Under the pieces are notes generated by a model that was given only the letters and a program-made list of their open reading frames with translations, searched no databases and was not told the DNA's origin. A program made the translations under genes and the position numbers. This document shows, in pieces, positions 34,051 to 43,220 of a stretch of 64,000 nt of DNA (position 1 is the first letter of the stretch; every line of letters begins with the position of its first letter). Source of the stretch: Actinobacteria bacterium IMCC26207 (GTDB lineage Bacteria; Actinomycetota; Acidimicrobiia; Acidimicrobiales; Microtrichaceae); the NCBI GenBank assembly GCA_001025035.1, contig LCZK01000010.1:434001-498000 (forward strand). Direction: 5' to 3'.

Positions 34051-35460
34051 GTGACGACTACTGGACTAATAGATCTGCCGACCCTTGATCGACTCGTAGC
34101 TGACGGTCAGATCGATACGGTGGTTGTTGCTTTTACCGATGTGCATGGTCGCCTGATGGGCAAGCGTGTCACGGGACGGTTCTTCTTGGACCATGTGGTG
34201 GGGTCACCCGCTCCTGACGGCTCTGCAACCGGGGAAGGGATCGAGGCCTGTAACTATTTGATGACCGTTGATGTGGACATGAACGTCATCGCAGGGTTTG
34301 AATACTCCGACTGGGAGGGCGGCTACGGCGACTTTCGAGGACGCCCGGACCTGAGCACGCTGAGGGTCACGCCTTGGCTTGATAAGACAGCTTTGGTTCT
34401 GTGTGACGTGGTTGACAGCCAAACCGAACAGGCCGTGCCCGTGTCTCCACGGCAGGTACTCCAGGCACAGTTGGCACGAGCGGCTGAACATGGGTTGACC
34501 GTAAAACTTGGCTCTGAGCTCGAGTTCTTTGCTTATGAGGCCTCATATGAGGATTTGGCTCGAGGCAAGTACCGCACGCTCGAGGAATCAACCTCTTCTT
34601 GGTACAACTTGGATTATCACATCTTCCAGACCACCAAAGATGAGCCGCTCATTCGCGCCATTCGTAACGGCATGCTCGAGGCTGGGCTACCAGTTGAGTT
34701 CTCCAAGGGTGAGGCAGCACCAGGGCAGCACGAACTCAACCTGCGCTATGCCGAGGCGCTGAAGATGGCTGATAACCACACCATCTATAAGAATGGCGCA
34801 AAAGAAATTGCCTACCTTCAGGGCAAAGCGATCACCTTTATGGCCAAGCCCAGCATTGACCAACCGGGTTCGAGTTGCCATATCCACTCCTCGATCTGGA
34901 GTCTCGAGGATGACCGTCCGCTCTGTGCCGGTGATGGCCCGAATGGGATGAGCCCGATCTTTCGTTCCTGGGTTGCGGGTCTTCTGGCTCATTCACAAGA
35001 ACTTTCGCTGTGCTTTGCTCCGTATATCAACAGCTATAAGCGCTATCAGCCGGACTCTTGGGCCCCTACTGCTGTGGTCTGGTCACCGGATAATCGCACC
35101 TGCGGGCTGCGCTTAGTTGGCCATGGTGCGGGAATGCGCGTTGAGTCACGAATTCCCGGTGCGGACTGCAATCCGTACATTGCTTTTGCGGCACTGATTG
35201 CAGCAGGCCTAGATGGAATCGAGTCCGGCCTTGATTGCGGTGACCCCTATATGGGCAACGCGTATACCGCCGAGGAGATCCCACGTATCCCTTCGAACCT
35301 TGTCGAGGCGATTCGCGGATTTGAGCAGTCCGAGTTTGCACGTGCTGCCCTCGGATCTTCTGTATTCGAACACCTTCTGCATGCTGCACGGGAAGAGTGG
35401 AAGTCCTCCAACAACGTGGTTACGGAGTGGGAACTTCGACGGAACTTTGAACGTATCTAG
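34051..35460 (+). CDS. glutamine-synthetase-fold ligase (gamma-glutamyl-polyamine synthetase / GlnA3-like)
   Basis: A 469-residue glutamine-synthetase-superfamily ligase. An N-terminal beta-grasp domain (FTDVHGRLMGKRV near residue 28) precedes the catalytic core: GSELEFFAYE near residue 153 with metal Glu residues, GQHELNLRYA near 230, SSCHIHSS near 275 with the metal His, and RIPGADCNPYIAFAALIAAG near 367. The adenylylation-loop tyrosine of GlnA-I is not evident. Close relatives such as PuuA and actinobacterial GlnA3 attach glutamate to putrescine or spermidine. The strong GAGGAG precedes the GTG. The adjacent SDR and divergent aldehyde dehydrogenase fit a glutamyl-amine catabolic module. 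It is not a general glutamine synthetase. Confidence 0.88.
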   Translation: MTTTGLIDLPTLDRLVADGQIDTVVVAFTDVHGRLMGKRVTGRFFLDHVVGSPAPDGSATGEGIEACNYLMTVDVDMNVIAGFEYSDWEGGYGDFRGRPDLSTLRVTPWLDKTALVLCDVVDSQTEQAVPVSPRQVLQAQLARAAEHGLTVKLGSELEFFAYEASYEDLARGKYRTLEESTSSWYNLDYHIFQTTKDEPLIRAIRNGMLEAGLPVEFSKGEAAPGQHELNLRYAEALKMADNHTIYKNGAKEIAYLQGKAITFMAKPSIDQPGSSCHIHSSIWSLEDDRPLCAGDGPNGMSPIFRSWVAGLLAHSQELSLCFAPYINSYKRYQPDSWAPTAVVWSPDNRTCGLRLVGHGAGMRVESRIPGADCNPYIAFAALIAAGLDGIESGLDCGDPYMGNAYTAEEIPRIPSNLVEAIRGFEQSEFARAALGSSVFEHLLHAAREEWKSSNNVVTEWELRRNFERI

Positions 35461-35513
35461 TCCAGAGTTGGGCAGTGCCGTTACCCTCACGCAACGTTAA
35501 GTCGGAGCAACAC

Positions 35514-36425
35514 TTGCAATTCCTTCGAACCCCTGAATCAAGATTCCTTGGCCTACCTGACTGGCCTTATCAGCCCAACTACTCCCAAGTGGATGACACA
35601 GATGGTGGCCAGCTTCGCGTTCATTATGTGGACGAAGGCCCACGGGAGGCCGACCCGGTTCTGTGCATGCACGGAGAGCCGTCTTGGTCCTTCCTCTACC
35701 GTCACATGATTCCGCCGCTCACCCAAGCAGGACACCGTGTCATTGCCCCGGACCTTGTTGGCTTTGGCCGGTCGGATAAGCCCACAGAGCAGGAGAGCTA
35801 CACATACGAACGACATGTGGGCTGGATGTCTGAGTGGCTAGTGAATCTTGACTTGGAACGAATCACATTGGTTTGTCAGGACTGGGGTGGGCTGATCGGC
35901 CTTCGTTTGGTGGCTGCTTTTCCTGAACGGTTTTCTCGGCTGGTGATTGCCAACACGGGCCTGCCTACTGGCGACAAGCCACAGCCTGCGGCCTTTGCGC
36001 AGTGGAGGAAGTTCTCCCAAGAGGTCGTAGTTTTTGATTGTGGCGCGATCCTGCAGATGGGAACCACAGCTGACCTTGCTGGCGAAGTGGTAGCTGCCTA
36101 CAACGCCCCGTTCCCAGATGATTCGTTCACGGCTGGGGCGAGGCGCTTTCCGCTGCTCGTACCCGACTCCCCTGATGACCCTTCGGCCGAGGCAAACAGA
36201 ACCGCTTGGAAGTTGCTCAATACTTGGACCCGGCCGGTCTTGCTCGCGTTCTCAGATGCTGACCCGGTCACCAAAGGTGGGGAGCGGGCATTCCTGACGG
36301 GAATTCCCGCGTGTGCGGGGCAAAGCAACCAAACAATCCATGGCGCTGGTCATTTCCTTCAGGAAGATTCCGGTTCCGAGTTGGCGAGCATGGTCCATGA
36401 GTTCGTAGTGTCAACTCCACTATGA
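35514..36425 (+). CDS. haloalkane dehalogenase (HLD-I, DhlA-like)
   Basis: A 303-residue alpha/beta hydrolase with haloalkane dehalogenase features. HGEPSWSFLYRHMIP near residue 53 is the oxyanion loop, and the nucleophile elbow VCQDWGG has Asp at ~123 with the halide-binding Trp right after it. The catalytic acid fits FSDADPV near residue 240 and the His is in GAGHFLQED near residue 280. In contrast, other alpha/beta hydrolases in this window use Ser. It would replace a halogen with a hydroxyl group. I prefer the TTG at 35514 because GGAG lies six bases upstream; an in-frame GTG at 35475 would add 13 residues. The TetR gene overlaps its end by four bases. Confidence 0.87.
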   Translation: MQFLRTPESRFLGLPDWPYQPNYSQVDDTDGGQLRVHYVDEGPREADPVLCMHGEPSWSFLYRHMIPPLTQAGHRVIAPDLVGFGRSDKPTEQESYTYERHVGWMSEWLVNLDLERITLVCQDWGGLIGLRLVAAFPERFSRLVIANTGLPTGDKPQPAAFAQWRKFSQEVVVFDCGAILQMGTTADLAGEVVAAYNAPFPDDSFTAGARRFPLLVPDSPDDPSAEANRTAWKLLNTWTRPVLLAFSDADPVTKGGERAFLTGIPACAGQSNQTIHGAGHFLQEDSGSELASMVHEFVVSTPL

Positions 36426-37036
36426 ACCTTTCGGCGGCAGAGCTTGCAGCGCAGACCCCCTCTACTGATGGTCGCGTCCTCCGGGGAGCAAAGACTCGAA
36501 CAGCAATAGTCGAGGCACTCTTCGAGCTATTCAAACAGGGCATTTATACGCCGACTACGAAACAGATCGCAGAGCAAGCTCAAACCTCTGTGCGATCGAT
36601 ATTTCAGCATTTCGAAGACATGGAGACCCTCTACGCCGACCTTCTGGCGGTGCAGACTGTTCGCATCACTCCGCTAATGGAATCTCTTTCTGCCGACGGA
36701 ACTCTGGAGCAGCGACTAACGGAGTTGCAGGCCCAGCGTGGCCAGCTCTATGAGCTTGTCTCCCCCGCCCGTCACGCTCTGGCCACTCGGCCAAATATCT
36801 CCAAGTTGATCACTCAGGGCTTGAGTGACCTCTCGGCAGAGTTGCGAGGTCAGCTCCTATCGCAGTTTGCTGCAGAGCTGAGTGTTGCGAGCACTCAATC
36901 AGCGGCAGATTCCGTCGAGTGGCTCGACCTGCTGTGGTCGTTCGAATCTTGGGACCGCCTTCGAAATATCCAGCATCTCTCGGTCGAAGAAGCAGGTAGA
37001 TCTCTCTGTGCCGCGACACTACGCGTTCTACCCTGA
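36422..37036 (+). CDS. TetR/AcrR family transcriptional regulator
   Basis: A 204-residue TetR-type regulator. A ~20-residue N-terminal tail precedes TRTAIVEALFELFKQGIYTPTTKQIAEQAQTSVRSIFQHFEDMETLY (in parts), the helix-turn-helix with the typical FQHF turn. The rest is a helical ligand domain containing LSDLSAELRGQLLSQF. The ATG is within the stop of the haloalkane dehalogenase gene (ATGA), so the regulator is translated from the dehalogenase transcript and probably controls it or the amine-catabolic genes upstream. The 3' end overlaps the convergent PPDK-like gene by 9 bases. Target site not identified. Confidence 0.85.
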   Translation: MNLSAAELAAQTPSTDGRVLRGAKTRTAIVEALFELFKQGIYTPTTKQIAEQAQTSVRSIFQHFEDMETLYADLLAVQTVRITPLMESLSADGTLEQRLTELQAQRGQLYELVSPARHALATRPNISKLITQGLSDLSAELRGQLLSQFAAELSVASTQSAADSVEWLDLLWSFESWDRLRNIQHLSVEEAGRSLCAATLRVLP

Positions 37037-38497
37037 GTTTCGAGCTGCTGTAGCAGCCGGCAGGACCTTGCCGACTCCTTGATCGCAGATCACTCGCACT
37101 CGATCTACGCCGAGCAGCTTGGTCGTTGCATCGATGCAACCAACCACACAGAGCAACCCCAGTTCTCGGCCAAGGATGGCTGCATGAGAATTTCGACCGC
37201 CTTGGTCAGTGATGAGTGCAGAGGCTTGGAGCATTAAGGGCAGCCATGAGGGATTGGTGCTGTGCGTGACGAGCACATCGCCCTCTTTGAAGGCCCCCGG
37301 CTCGAATGGGTCACTCAGGACACAGACATTCGACTCAACCGTCCCAGAACCAATTGCCAGCCCAGAAGTGAGAGCGAGTTTGGTCTCTGGATCTGCAAGG
37401 GAACGATCCGCTACTTTCGGTTCTGCTGAATGGAGGAATGGCCGGACCTGCAGCAAGACCATCTCCTGGGTGATGCCATCGAGTGCCCATTCCAGTTCAA
37501 CCTGGTGTCCGAAGCGTTCAGCAAGTAACTGTCCCCAATCGTTCAGCAGCAGTATCTGATCCAAGCGAAGCACCTGTGTTGACTTCTCAGTGTCGCTAGT
37601 TGGGATCAGGTCAGCTGACCCGTTGGACTTGAGTTCCTGGGCTTGGGGAAAGACCCGCACCTCGGGCCGCTCCAGACCCGAGAGGCCCTGATGTGTGAGC
37701 TCGTAGCGCTCCGGGATAAGAAGTCCGTCCACAAGAGCATCGCCCATGCCCCAACATGCTTCTATTGAGGTGACGGCTGCAGGGAGGTCTTCCGTGTTGT
37801 TGTCATTACTGTTGTTGCTGCTCTTGGGCCCACCGCTCAAGGTCACATGAATCTGCAAGTCAGGGTCTGCGCTCAGCAGTACTCCAGAAGCACCTAGGTC
37901 TGATCGCACCATGCGCTGTACTGCTACGGCCATAAGATTTTGGCCAAACGGTTGCTGACGGGCATTGGTATAAGCAAGAACTCTCGTCGAAAACATCGAA
38001 CCCAGAATGCTCCGGTACGCGCTTATGACCCCCGCAAGATCGTGGACACCCAGAACAGTCTCGTATTGGCCGGCATAACTGGCCTGCTTGAGGTCTTCGT
38101 AGATTGCCGATGAGCGCACTGCATAGGCGGCGTCCGCGTCTTTGCCCTGTAACTGCTCGAAAGCAAGTCCCAGTTGGTTGAGCAATTGCTCCGAGATTGT
38201 GGCTTGATTCATCAGACTCTGAGCTTGCTCGGCAAAACCCTTGGGTAGAACCTTGCCATCTGCGAGAGACTGCAAAAGGGTTGTAAGAGGGTCTCGCACT
38301 GAGTCCTGGCCGAGCAACTGAGCACAAGCCTTGGTGCTGATGATGAAACCTGCAGGAGTCGGGATGTGCAGGGAATCCTCCTGCGAAGAACTGATAGCAG
38401 CGACACGAGCAAGTGCCGAGGCCTTGGCGCCGACTACGTCTGTGACCGTGGCATGCGGGTCGTCCATCCAAAGGATCAACTCGGCGGAAGTGCTCAT
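37028..38497 (-). CDS. short PPDK/PEP-synthase-like dikinase: ATP-grasp plus swivelling-His domain, no PEP/pyruvate barrel
   Basis: A 489-residue protein. Residues ~5-330 match the ATP-binding domain of pyruvate-phosphate dikinase and PEP synthase (GAKASALARV near residue 23, AYAVRSSAIYEDLKQASYAGQYETVLGV near 120, CWGMGDALVDG near 240). The last ~110 residues form the PEP-utiliser swivelling domain with GGRNSHAAILGREL; the phosphorylatable His is at about residue 438. The large C-terminal PEP/pyruvate barrel and the substrate domain of rifampin phosphotransferase are both missing. An acceptor, if any, must be a separate protein or a small molecule bound between domains. An in-frame start at 38584 would add 29 residues. 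It is convergent with the TetR gene. Confidence 0.82.
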   Translation of the reverse strand: MSTSAELILWMDDPHATVTDVVGAKASALARVAAISSSQEDSLHIPTPAGFIISTKACAQLLGQDSVRDPLTTLLQSLADGKVLPKGFAEQAQSLMNQATISEQLLNQLGLAFEQLQGKDADAAYAVRSSAIYEDLKQASYAGQYETVLGVHDLAGVISAYRSILGSMFSTRVLAYTNARQQPFGQNLMAVAVQRMVRSDLGASGVLLSADPDLQIHVTLSGGPKSSNNSNDNNTEDLPAAVTSIEACWGMGDALVDGLLIPERYELTHQGLSGLERPEVRVFPQAQELKSNGSADLIPTSDTEKSTQVLRLDQILLLNDWGQLLAERFGHQVELEWALDGITQEMVLLQVRPFLHSAEPKVADRSLADPETKLALTSGLAIGSGTVESNVCVLSDPFEPGAFKEGDVLVTHSTNPSWLPLMLQASALITDQGGRNSHAAILGRELGLLCVVGCIDATTKLLGVDRVRVICDQGVGKVLPAATAARNSG

Positions 38498-38637
38498 CTG
38501 AATAGTCTCGCTCAGGATCGAGTCGGGAGACGGCAGTCCGGCATGAGGATGAACAGCGGCGCCGAGGTGAATTAGTCTGAGCAAAGTTCTTGGCTGGGTG
38601 TTTCGCTCTGTTGCACTGAAGCTATCTGGGGGATCTC

Positions 38638-40023
38638 ATGGCCACGCTGACCGAACAACTTGCAGAACTTATTCCCGGCGACCGCGTGCTTCGTTCCGAA
38701 CTGAGTGCCGACTACGGCAGCGATGAATGTCTCACCGTAGAAGCTGTCGCACCAGCAGTTGTGGTGTGTCCCGAATCCACAGAGGAAGTTTCAGCAATCT
38801 TGGAGTTTGCTGACAAGAACCTGGTGGCAGTGACTGCTCGCGGAGCGGGAACGGGACTCTCAGGTGCTGCTGTGCCTACACCTGAGTCCATCGTGATCTC
38901 GTTTGAACGCATGAACAAGGTGCTCGAGATTGATACCGAGAATCATGTCGCAGTGGTGCAGCCGGGCGTGCGTCTCAACGAGCTTGATCTGCTGACTCGT
39001 GAGCACAACCTGATGTACCCCGTCTATCCCGGCGAGTACTCCTCGACCCTCGGCGGCAACATCTCGACGAACGCCGGAGGAATGCGTGCAGTGAAATACG
39101 GCGTCACGCGTCATCAGGTACTCGGCGTGGAACTTGTTCTAGCCGGTGGCGAGGTGCTCCGATCAGGTGGCAAATTTGTCAAGGCCTCAACGGGGTATGA
39201 CCTGACCCAACTCGTGGTGGGTAGTGAAGGGACCCTCGCTTTGGTGACGGAGGCAACGCTCAAGTTGTCTCCGCGAATCGAGCATCAAATGACAGTTCTG
39301 GCTCCGTTTAGCACCCTGGATCAGGTGTCGGCTGCAGTTCCCCGAGTGGTTGATTCGGGCATCGGACCAGTAGTGCTGGAATACATAGACCTGCTCACGA
39401 TGTCCGCTGTTCACTCGTACACGGGCCTTGAGCTTGGCATTCCTCAAGAGATTCAAGATACTGCGCTGGCCTACCTAGTGGTGATGATGGAAAATCCAGT
39501 TCTGTCACGTCTCGAGGAAGACACTGAACGCTTGTCAGAGATGCTCTTTGAACTCGGGGCTATTGATGCATACGTTTTGCCCGCAGGTGCTGCATCAGGC
39601 CTGATTGACGCACGCGAGAAGGCGTTTTGGATGGCTAAGGCCGCTGGTGCTGACGACATCATCGACATTGTGGTTCCACGAGCTCAGATCCCCCTTTTCA
39701 TGGAACGTGTGGCAGCACTTGCTGGTGAGTATGACGCATGGATCGCCGGATGTGGCCATGCTGGCGACGGAAACGTACATATGGGAATCTTCTGTTCCGA
39801 CAGTGAGCGAAGGCATCGTTTACTCACGGAACTCTTTGCGGCTGGGCTAGCTCTGGGTGGTGCAATCTCAGGTGAACACGGCGTGGGTCGTGCAAAGAAG
39901 CAGTTCTTTAATGAACTCGTAGATCCAGCCAAGATTGCGCTGATGCGTCGCATCAAGTCAGCATTCGACCCCAATGGCATTCTGAATCCAGAAATTCTAT
40001 TTAACACTGAGGACCAATCATGA
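38638..40023 (+). CDS. FAD-linked 2-hydroxyacid oxidase/dehydrogenase (GlcD-like)
   Basis: A 461-residue FAD_binding_4 / FAD-oxidase C protein. The PP-loop TARGAGTGLSGAAVPT is near residue 62, GGNISTNAGGMRAVKYG near 138 binds FAD phosphates, VVGSEGTLALVTEATL near 193 follows, and C-terminal CGHAGDGNVHMGIFC near residue 372 and GEHGVGRAKK near 418 are the conserved metal/substrate motifs of GlcD and D-lactate dehydrogenases. It oxidises a 2-hydroxyacid to the 2-oxoacid. The gene overlaps the TPP-enzyme start by 4 bases (ATGA), implying that its oxoacid product is used by that enzyme. No GlcE or GlcF gene is adjacent. Substrate identity is unresolved. Confidence 0.9.
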   Translation: MATLTEQLAELIPGDRVLRSELSADYGSDECLTVEAVAPAVVVCPESTEEVSAILEFADKNLVAVTARGAGTGLSGAAVPTPESIVISFERMNKVLEIDTENHVAVVQPGVRLNELDLLTREHNLMYPVYPGEYSSTLGGNISTNAGGMRAVKYGVTRHQVLGVELVLAGGEVLRSGGKFVKASTGYDLTQLVVGSEGTLALVTEATLKLSPRIEHQMTVLAPFSTLDQVSAAVPRVVDSGIGPVVLEYIDLLTMSAVHSYTGLELGIPQEIQDTALAYLVVMMENPVLSRLEEDTERLSEMLFELGAIDAYVLPAGAASGLIDAREKAFWMAKAAGADDIIDIVVPRAQIPLFMERVAALAGEYDAWIAGCGHAGDGNVHMGIFCSDSERRHRLLTELFAAGLALGGAISGEHGVGRAKKQFFNELVDPAKIALMRRIKSAFDPNGILNPEILFNTEDQS

Positions 40024-41573
40024 ACGGCGCACAAGCACTCATCCGCACTCTCGTCGATGCGGGGGTGGACACCTGCTTTATGAATCCTGGAACTTCGGAG
40101 ATGCATTTTGTTGCAGCCCTGGATGAAGTTCCAGAGATGCACGCCGTACTCGCACTGTTCGAGGGTGTGGCTACAGGCGCTGCTGACGGTTACGCAAGGA
40201 TGGCCGGCAGGCCCGCTGCCGTACTGCTTCACCTAGGTCCGGGCCTTGGAAACGGACTGGCCAACTTGCACAATGCTCGGCGCGGATACACGCCCATAGT
40301 GAACATCGTCGGTGATCACGCGACTTACCACGCACAGTACGATGCGCCGCTACAGAGCGACATTGAGAGCATTGCTCGAGGCGTTTCAGGGTGGATTCGC
40401 TCTGCTGATTCGACTGCCACGCTGCAATCAGATGCAGCCGATGCAGTAGCCGCATCCTTCGGTCCTCCCGGGCAGGTAGCCACACTCATTCTGCCGGCTG
40501 ATGTGTGCTGGCTCGAGTCTGACGGCCCTGTTCCCCCTGCCACAGTGACCACTCCGCCGCGCGTCGAGCAATCGACTCTGGAGCAGATCCTGCAGGTGCT
40601 GAAGTCTGGTGAACCGACTGCGATTCTGCTGGCAGGTTCAAGTCTGATGGAGCCGGGCCTAGTCGCCGCAAGCCGAATCAGTGAGACCGCACAGGTTCGG
40701 CTGATTGCCGAAACGTTTCCCCCACGTCTGCAGCGGGGAGCGGGGCTTCCCGCTTTGGACCGCCTCATGTACTTGGCTGAGTTTGCTCAGATGCAACTAG
40801 ACGGATTGAAGCACCTCATTTTGGTCGGGGCTGCTTCACCTGTCTCTTTCTTTGCTTATCCAGAGATTGCCTCGGACTTAGTTCCGCAGGGCTGCACTGT
40901 TCACGTTCTGGCACAACCAGGGGATGACTCAACTGGGGCATTGGAAGAGCTTGCGGCCATGCTTGGTGCTCCGGCTGATGCGGCAGTGCTCGCAGCTCCA
41001 TCACGGCCCGAGAAGCCAAGCGGAGTTCTCAGTGCGGAATCCTTTGCAGCTGCAATCGGAGCGCTGCTACCAGAGGACGTAATTGTTGTTGATGAGGGCA
41101 ACACTGCAGGTCTCTTCGTGGCTGGGTTTACAGCTGGTGCTCCAAGGCATGACTGGCTTTGTTTGCCCGGTGGAGCAATTGGTTTTGGTATGCCCGTTGC
41201 CACTGGTGCGGCGGTTGCCTCTCCCGGGCGCAAGGTCCTGAATCTGCAGGCTGACGGCAGCGCGATGTACACCTTTCAGGCGCTGTGGACCCAGGTGCGA
41301 GAAGGTCTTGATGTGATCACAGTGATCCTCAACAATCAGTCGTATGCAATCTTGAATCTTGAGCTTTCACGTGTTGGAGCACACCCAGGGCCAAAGGCAC
41401 TCGAGATGCTTGATCTGACCAACCCTCGACTTGATTTTGTGGCTTTAGCTCAGGGGCTTGGTGTGGCGGCTACTCGGGCGACCACAGCCGAGGAGTTCTA
41501 CGACCAGCTTGAAGTTGCTTTCGCTACTCCTGGACCGCACCTAATCGAAGCGATCCTGCCTCCTACTTTGTGA
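40020..41573 (+). CDS. thiamine-diphosphate enzyme of acetolactate-synthase/benzoylformate-decarboxylase type
   Basis: A 517-residue ThDP enzyme. The N-terminal PYR domain has MNPGTSEMHFVAAL near residue 21 and the cofactor-activating Glu in LFEGVATGAADGYAR near residue 49. The middle domain spans ~185-330. The PP domain carries the ThDP signature ADGSAMYTFQALWTQ to NN near residues 415-443. Similar proteins decarboxylate 2-oxoacids or carry out carboligation. It is shorter than acetolactate synthase and lacks an associated small subunit (ilvN) gene, which fits a decarboxylase. Translational coupling with the GlcD-like gene suggests an oxidise-then-decarboxylate route like that of mandelate catabolism. 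Product aldehydes could be taken by one of the aldehyde dehydrogenases. Confidence 0.87.
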   Translation: MNGAQALIRTLVDAGVDTCFMNPGTSEMHFVAALDEVPEMHAVLALFEGVATGAADGYARMAGRPAAVLLHLGPGLGNGLANLHNARRGYTPIVNIVGDHATYHAQYDAPLQSDIESIARGVSGWIRSADSTATLQSDAADAVAASFGPPGQVATLILPADVCWLESDGPVPPATVTTPPRVEQSTLEQILQVLKSGEPTAILLAGSSLMEPGLVAASRISETAQVRLIAETFPPRLQRGAGLPALDRLMYLAEFAQMQLDGLKHLILVGAASPVSFFAYPEIASDLVPQGCTVHVLAQPGDDSTGALEELAAMLGAPADAAVLAAPSRPEKPSGVLSAESFAAAIGALLPEDVIVVDEGNTAGLFVAGFTAGAPRHDWLCLPGGAIGFGMPVATGAAVASPGRKVLNLQADGSAMYTFQALWTQVREGLDVITVILNNQSYAILNLELSRVGAHPGPKALEMLDLTNPRLDFVALAQGLGVAATRATTAEEFYDQLEVAFATPGPHLIEAILPPTL

Positions 41574-41588
41574 GTCGCAGTGCTCCTA

Positions 41589-43172
41589 TTAGCTGTGCTC
41601 GGTTGTGAACTCTGCGCCTTGCTCGCGTAGGTCCTCTTCTCGTGCGGCAGCCGGCAGGAACAAGAAGACACATACTGCGCCGATCACGACCGGAATTGCT
41701 GCCACGAGAACGCTCCAGTGCAGTGCGTCCACGAAGGCGCTATTGGCAATACGAAGCAGTGCCGCTGCTTGTTCTGGGCTTGGAGCTTGAGAGGCAACCA
41801 GATTCGCTCCACCGAGAGATCCCTTAGCTGCCTCAACAGCTTGAGTCGGCGCACCTACGCCGCTCAGGAACTCGTTGACCTTGGATCCGTACACGCTGGC
41901 GAGCACGCTCCCGATGATGGCCACGCCTAGCGCGCCGCCCACCTGTCGAGTTGTGTCGTTCACGGCTGATCCAACCCCAGCCTTGCCGAGCGGTAGCGAA
42001 CCCATGACTGAATCTGTTGAAGGAGCCATGGTCAACCCCATGCCCACTGCAAGCAGCATGAGCCTCCAGACAATCTGCGCATAACCGGAATCCACCTCTA
42101 GGAATGCCATCGTTACCAAAGCGATAGCCACTATGGACAGCCCTACTGTCACAGTCCGCTTTGTGCCGAATCGCTTGACTACTTGCGAGCTAGTTGGCGC
42201 AACGACCATCAGCGTGAGAGCAAATGGCACCATGCGCACACCGGTCTCGAGCGGGGAATACCCCAAGACAAACTGAAAATACTGTGTCAGCAAGAAGATC
42301 GATCCAAACATGGCGAAGAAGACTGCTGTGATGGCACCGTTAGCTGCGCTGAAGCGAGGATTCCGAAAGAAGCTCATGTCGAGCATCGGTTCGGGGACCC
42401 TACGTTCCCAAAGAACAAAAGCTGTTCCGAGGAGCAGAGAAGCCGCAAAGATCCCAAGAATCTTTGGCTGCAGCCATCCCTCTGTCGGTGCTTCAATAAT
42501 TGCAAAGAGCAGCAGGCTCAGAGCTGCAATTGAAAGCACTGCGCCAACAGGATCGAGGCGAGGGGCAGCGGGATCCTTCGACTCTGGTATCAGGAAGATT
42601 CCAGCAATCAGCCCAACGATAACGATGGGAATATTTACTAAGAAAACTGATCCCCAATAGAAGTGCTCAACTAGGAATCCACCAGTGAGCGGTCCGAGTG
42701 CTGCGCCAAGGCCGGCCACACCAGCCCAGATCCCAATGGCCTTGGCCCGTTCTTGGGGCGGGAATACATTGGTGATAATCGACAAGGTGGCTGGCATGAT
42801 GAACGCAGCGCCTACACCCATGAGTGCCCTTGTCGTGATGAGTTCGCTTGCGGAAGAGGACAGAGCCGCGAGTAAAGATCCGAATCCAAAGACGACCAGC
42901 CCAGCCTGCAGAGCCTTCCTTCGTCCGAACTTGTCGCCCATTGCGCCAGCGGTCAGGAGCAGCCCAGCAAAAACAATCGTGTACGAATCAACAATCCACT
43001 GCAGCTGACTATTCGTTGCCTGCAAATCGCGAATGATGGTCGGAATGGCCACATTGAGGATGGAGTTGTCCAACACGATGACCAACAGGCTGAAACAAAG
43101 AACTGTCAGAATCCACCAGCGCCGCTCGTACTCACGAGTAGCTGAATCGGAACTGCTCGTCGCTGTAGTCAT
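41589..43172 (-). CDS. MFS transporter, DHA2 family (14-TM drug/proton antiporter type)
   Basis: A 527-residue major facilitator protein with about 14 hydrophobic segments. MFS motif A appears as GAMGDKFGRRKALQAG near residue 76, motif C-like GPLTGGFLVEHFYWGSVFLVNIPI near 157 (in parts), and the D-I-type QWIVDSYTIVFAG near residue 58 is typical of the DHA2/EmrB/QacA branch. Such proteins export drugs, lipids or dyes in exchange for protons in the cytoplasmic membrane. The ~150-base upstream region holds three 16-bp-spaced repeats, so expression is likely controlled by a repressor. The 3' end faces the TPP-enzyme gene with 15 bases between stops. Confidence 0.9.
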   Translation of the reverse strand: MTTATSSSDSATREYERRWWILTVLCFSLLVIVLDNSILNVAIPTIIRDLQATNSQLQWIVDSYTIVFAGLLLTAGAMGDKFGRRKALQAGLVVFGFGSLLAALSSSASELITTRALMGVGAAFIMPATLSIITNVFPPQERAKAIGIWAGVAGLGAALGPLTGGFLVEHFYWGSVFLVNIPIVIVGLIAGIFLIPESKDPAAPRLDPVGAVLSIAALSLLLFAIIEAPTEGWLQPKILGIFAASLLLGTAFVLWERRVPEPMLDMSFFRNPRFSAANGAITAVFFAMFGSIFLLTQYFQFVLGYSPLETGVRMVPFALTLMVVAPTSSQVVKRFGTKRTVTVGLSIVAIALVTMAFLEVDSGYAQIVWRLMLLAVGMGLTMAPSTDSVMGSLPLGKAGVGSAVNDTTRQVGGALGVAIIGSVLASVYGSKVNEFLSGVGAPTQAVEAAKGSLGGANLVASQAPSPEQAAALLRIANSAFVDALHWSVLVAAIPVVIGAVCVFLFLPAAAREEDLREQGAEFTTEHS

Positions 43173-43220
43173 GGTCTTCTTTCGGGGAACGCTTCAGGAG
43201 GTGGGGGGTGTGCACTCTCG

